Positions 17,438-19,297 of a stretch of 19,297 bases of DNA are shown one piece after another. Within the stretch, counting starts at the first letter, position 1. Each line of letters opens with the position of its first letter. The stretch is from Chloromonas sp. AAM2 (Eukaryota; Chlorophyta; Chlorophyceae; Chlamydomonadales; Chlamydomonadaceae): positions 1 to 19,297 of the forward strand of contig QAXH01002506.1 of NCBI GenBank assembly GCA_004335635.1, written 5' to 3'. The notes beneath the pieces are model-generated. The model did no database searches. It saw only the letters and a list, made by a program, of their open reading frames with translations, and was not told the DNA's origin. Position numbers and translations under genes: made by a program.

Positions 17438-17626
17438 CTGCTGTGATGTGTCGACCTGACGCCATGCTTCGCAGTCGCACCTCTCCCTGTATGGAGTGCT
17501 CCATGCAGACTGCGCACTCCCAGGCAGCACCGAACGCTGCTTGCACCTAAACAACCTTGTGAAACGTTTCCCCAGCACTCCTCAAGCATGTCTGGAGAAA
17601 CGGTCAAGCTGAGTAGCCGCTATTTT

Positions 17627-17793
17627 ATCATGGCCCATGTACATAAGCCCACTGTCATCCCTGGGTACAGACAATCATGTGCATCAAGCTCCATTCAAAT
17701 GGCAGACGGTCTGTAAGGTATTGAATTCAGTAGGCGTATGCTAAGGTCAATCTGCCTTTGGCCACCTGAATTCTATTCTAATGCTAGCCATGC
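17627..17793 (+). repeat. ~170-bp direct repeat, copy 2
   Basis: Copy of 16432-16608, located about 120 bases beyond the importin stop codon and so probably in that gene's 3'-UTR or just past it. It is bracketed by two related blocks (17559-17611 and 17877-17922) that share GTGAAACGTTT and CTGGAGAAACGG.TCAAGC. Confidence 0.93.
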
Positions 17794-17912
17794 GGAGGCG
17801 TTCATGGACACCCACACACCTGATCAAGTTTAACGCAATATTGCCCTGCTCCTGAGCAGCATCAAACACCCTGCTTGTGAAACGTTTTCAGAGCAGTCCT
17901 GGAGAAACGGGT

Positions 17913-18743
17913 TCAAGCAGTTACACCACCAGCTGCCGCCGCAGCAGCCTTGGCTGCCTCCTTCGCCTTCTCCTGCCTCTTCATCTCCGCATGCGCTAGC
18001 AAGACCTGCATGGTCGCGTTCATTTCCCCACTGGCCGCCACAGCAGCCATGAGCGAGGCATGTTTGGCGGGCTGCGTGGCAGCAATGCCTTGCAACGTGT
18101 CGGCCAGGAGCACAAACGGCTCCACGTGGTCAATGGGTGTCTGCGAGTCCTCCTCGTCCGTGAACTCATCATCACTGCGGGAGAACACACACGCACACAA
18201 ACACGCATGCACACACGCACGTCACACGTGGCATTGTGGGGCGCAGAGCACATTGTTACTGCTACTGCCGGCTCTTCAGGTGGTAACAGCTGCGTGCAGC
18301 ACAAACAGTTGGGCATTGAGGCAAAACGTAAACACACGCATATCACTTAGTTGGTCAAAGCTCAGTCAGTAGGCCTTACTTATAGTTATTCCAGGAATAA
18401 CTGTCAGTTAGTCGCTTATTGACCAAGTGTGATGTTGATACTACGTCACAAAGAGGCGTCTGGGGTGACCAGCCCGTGCTTTGATCTTTGACTAGAGTTC
18501 TGCCAGAACCACGGTGTTGACACCTTGTAACGAAGGGACGTCTGGGTTGACCAACCCGTGCCTAATCCATTGACCAACCCGTGCTTTGATCTTCTGCCTA
18601 CCCAGACCGTGATTAGAATACCCCCCCTCCCCCCTACCGAACCCCGTTCCTCACCTGTCGTCGTCATCGTCGTCGTGTCCCGCGAGCGCCTTGGCCCGCG
18701 CCTCCAACCGCTTCATGTACTCATCCGCACCGTCATCACCGTC
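17913..18743 (-). CDS. Importin-7/8-like (SAD2-type) nuclear import receptor, C-terminal part
   Basis: Two exons are recognised, 18743-18655 and 18174-17913, joined in phase across AG|GTGAGG..CGCAG|T to give the last 117 aa and a TGA stop. The 5' part of the gene lies beyond the right edge or beyond an intron of at least 554 bases. Importin-7/8 and plant SAD2/EMA1 are Ran-dependent importin-beta proteins that carry cargo into the nucleus; SAD2 is linked to ABA and microRNA regulation. The visible part has the family's acidic C-terminal segment (GHDDDDDDSDDEFTDEED), then the conserved closing block TPIDHVEPFVLLADTLQGI, which matches the SPLDEVDPFVLF type in plant SAD2. A charged helix ends in an Ala-rich tail (AAKAAAAAAGG). 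The N-terminal Ran-binding and HEAT repeats are not in view. Confidence 0.88.
18182..18230. repeat. CA-rich imperfect microsatellite
   Basis: An ACACACGC/ACACAAAC-type low-complexity stretch at the 3' end (minus-strand sense) of the 480-base importin intron. Confidence 0.8.
18344..18429. repeat. Fold-back inverted repeat in the importin intron
   Basis: A perfect inner stem AGTTATTCC-A-GGAATAACT (18384-18402) sits inside outer arms TTGGTCAA (18351-18358) and TTGACCAA (18419-18426), with partial pairing between. The ~86-base hairpin could be a tiny MITE-like insertion or a structured part of the intron. Confidence 0.65.
18455..18593. repeat. Local repeats in the importin intron
   Basis: Three related segments (18455-18488, 18537-18561, 18570-18593) share TGACCA[A/G]CCCGTGC; the first and third continue as TTTGATCTT and the first two begin [G/A]CGTCTGGG. 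Confidence 0.85.
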
Positions 18744-19178
18744 CTGAACAACAGGCCAATACGTATGCAAGTACGATGATGTTGTTGGGTTGTTGTTGGG
18801 TGCCTGACGCATTGCGTGTTGAAGCTGCCAGTGGGGCGGGGCTTGCTGGGAGGGCGCATGGATGCAGGCCACCCCCCACAATCCCTGAATGATGGTGGGG
18901 GCAGCGGCTGCCAAACAGATGGTCAACCAGCAGCATGTCCCCCACAACGCACACAGGATGTTGATGTATGGATGCGTGTTATCATGAACCCCTAATCAAT
19001 ACGCAAGATTGTTTTAGTACTGGGCAGATTTCCTGTTTCAAGTCATGGCCAAGCGAGACATGCTTCGTGCTCAAATGCATGGTTGATGTTTATGCCATGT
19101 TCTGTTCCAGTTGGGGGACGACACAGATGCACACACATGCTCGATGAACGCAATACAAGCGTCCTGGCCAGCGGAACA
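18744..19178. other. Probable importin intron or further unrecognised exons
   Basis: Upstream (minus-strand sense) of the exon at 18743, preceded by an acceptor (TTGTTCAG). I see no further stretch with importin resemblance before the window edge, so this is most likely intron. Confidence 0.5.
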
Positions 19179-19297
19179 CGTGAGCAGATCGTGCATGGAG
19201 AGCGTGAGCAGATCGTGCATGGAGAACGTGAGCAGATCGTGCATGGAGAACGTGAGCAGATCGTGCATGGAGAGCGTGAGCAGATCGTGCATGGAGA
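19179..19297. repeat. 24-bp tandem repeat, five copies, running off the window
   Basis: Units start at 19179, 19203, 19227, 19251 and 19275, differing only at one position (GAGAG versus GAGAA). Each holds GTGAGCAGATCGTGCATGG. The last copy is cut by the window edge, so the array may be longer. On the minus strand the units read as the octapeptide MHDLLT[L/F]S. Confidence 0.95.

Larger units (their letters stand above)
15245..17912. other. Long spacer between the PA2G4 and importin genes, repeat-rich
   Basis: It should include the PA2G4 promoter and 5' leader at its left end and the importin 3'-UTR at its right end. It holds two copies of a ~170-bp block, a 30-bp minisatellite and one copy of a dispersed repeat. 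Frames such as 16176-16772 (+) are open but compositionally unlike the confirmed exons. A fragment at 15660-15780 (+), preceded by TTGCAG, reads as a short helix-like peptide ending in TAG (LMLEVLGAIAEGAAAVAALD); it could be a terminal exon but nothing joins to it. Confidence 0.5.

Noticed and set aside
1..19297. tRNA or rRNA genes
   Set aside because: I looked for T-loop GTTCRA motifs with a matching acceptor stem and found none; no rRNA core sequence was recognised.

Overview
The window is nuclear DNA from a eukaryote, most likely a green alga (chlorophyte). The evidence is genes split by many GT-AG introns, conserved eukaryotic proteins, TGTAA-type candidate polyadenylation signals and abundant short dispersed repeats. 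The class or genus cannot be told from the sequence. No bacterial operon, CRISPR array, rRNA or tRNA was recognised.

Layout. 1-1008: degenerate short repeats. 1009-2017 (+): a three-exon candidate gene with a weak LisH/CTLH-like look. 2571-3719: a decayed DNA transposon with perfect 19-bp terminal inverted repeats and a 259-codon transposase-like frame. 3720-6399: mostly non-coding, with one copy of a dispersed repeat, an orphan copy of an exon end, and two weak short frames. 6400-10449 (+): a seven-exon gene whose first three exons are diverged duplicates of one coiled-coil module, followed by an Ala/Gln/Pro linker and an unrecognised globular domain (396 aa if the model is right).

11686-15244 (-): a complete ten-exon gene for a PA2G4/EBP1-family protein (389 aa), the metal-site-less relative of methionine aminopeptidase. 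It converges on the coiled-coil gene. 15245-17912: about 2.7 kb with little coding signal but with duplicated blocks and a minisatellite. 17913-18743 (-): the last two recognised exons of an importin-7/8 (plant SAD2-like) nuclear import receptor, whose 5' part lies beyond the right edge. The window ends in a 24-bp tandem repeat.

The two confident genes act in unrelated housekeeping processes (ribosome biogenesis/translation and nuclear import), and nothing suggests the genes form a cluster. The least explained parts are the exon-triplicated coiled-coil gene with its orphan module end, the transposon, and the repeat families shared between introns and spacers. All multi-exon models were joined by hand from splice sites and reading-frame phase; no transcript or database search was available.
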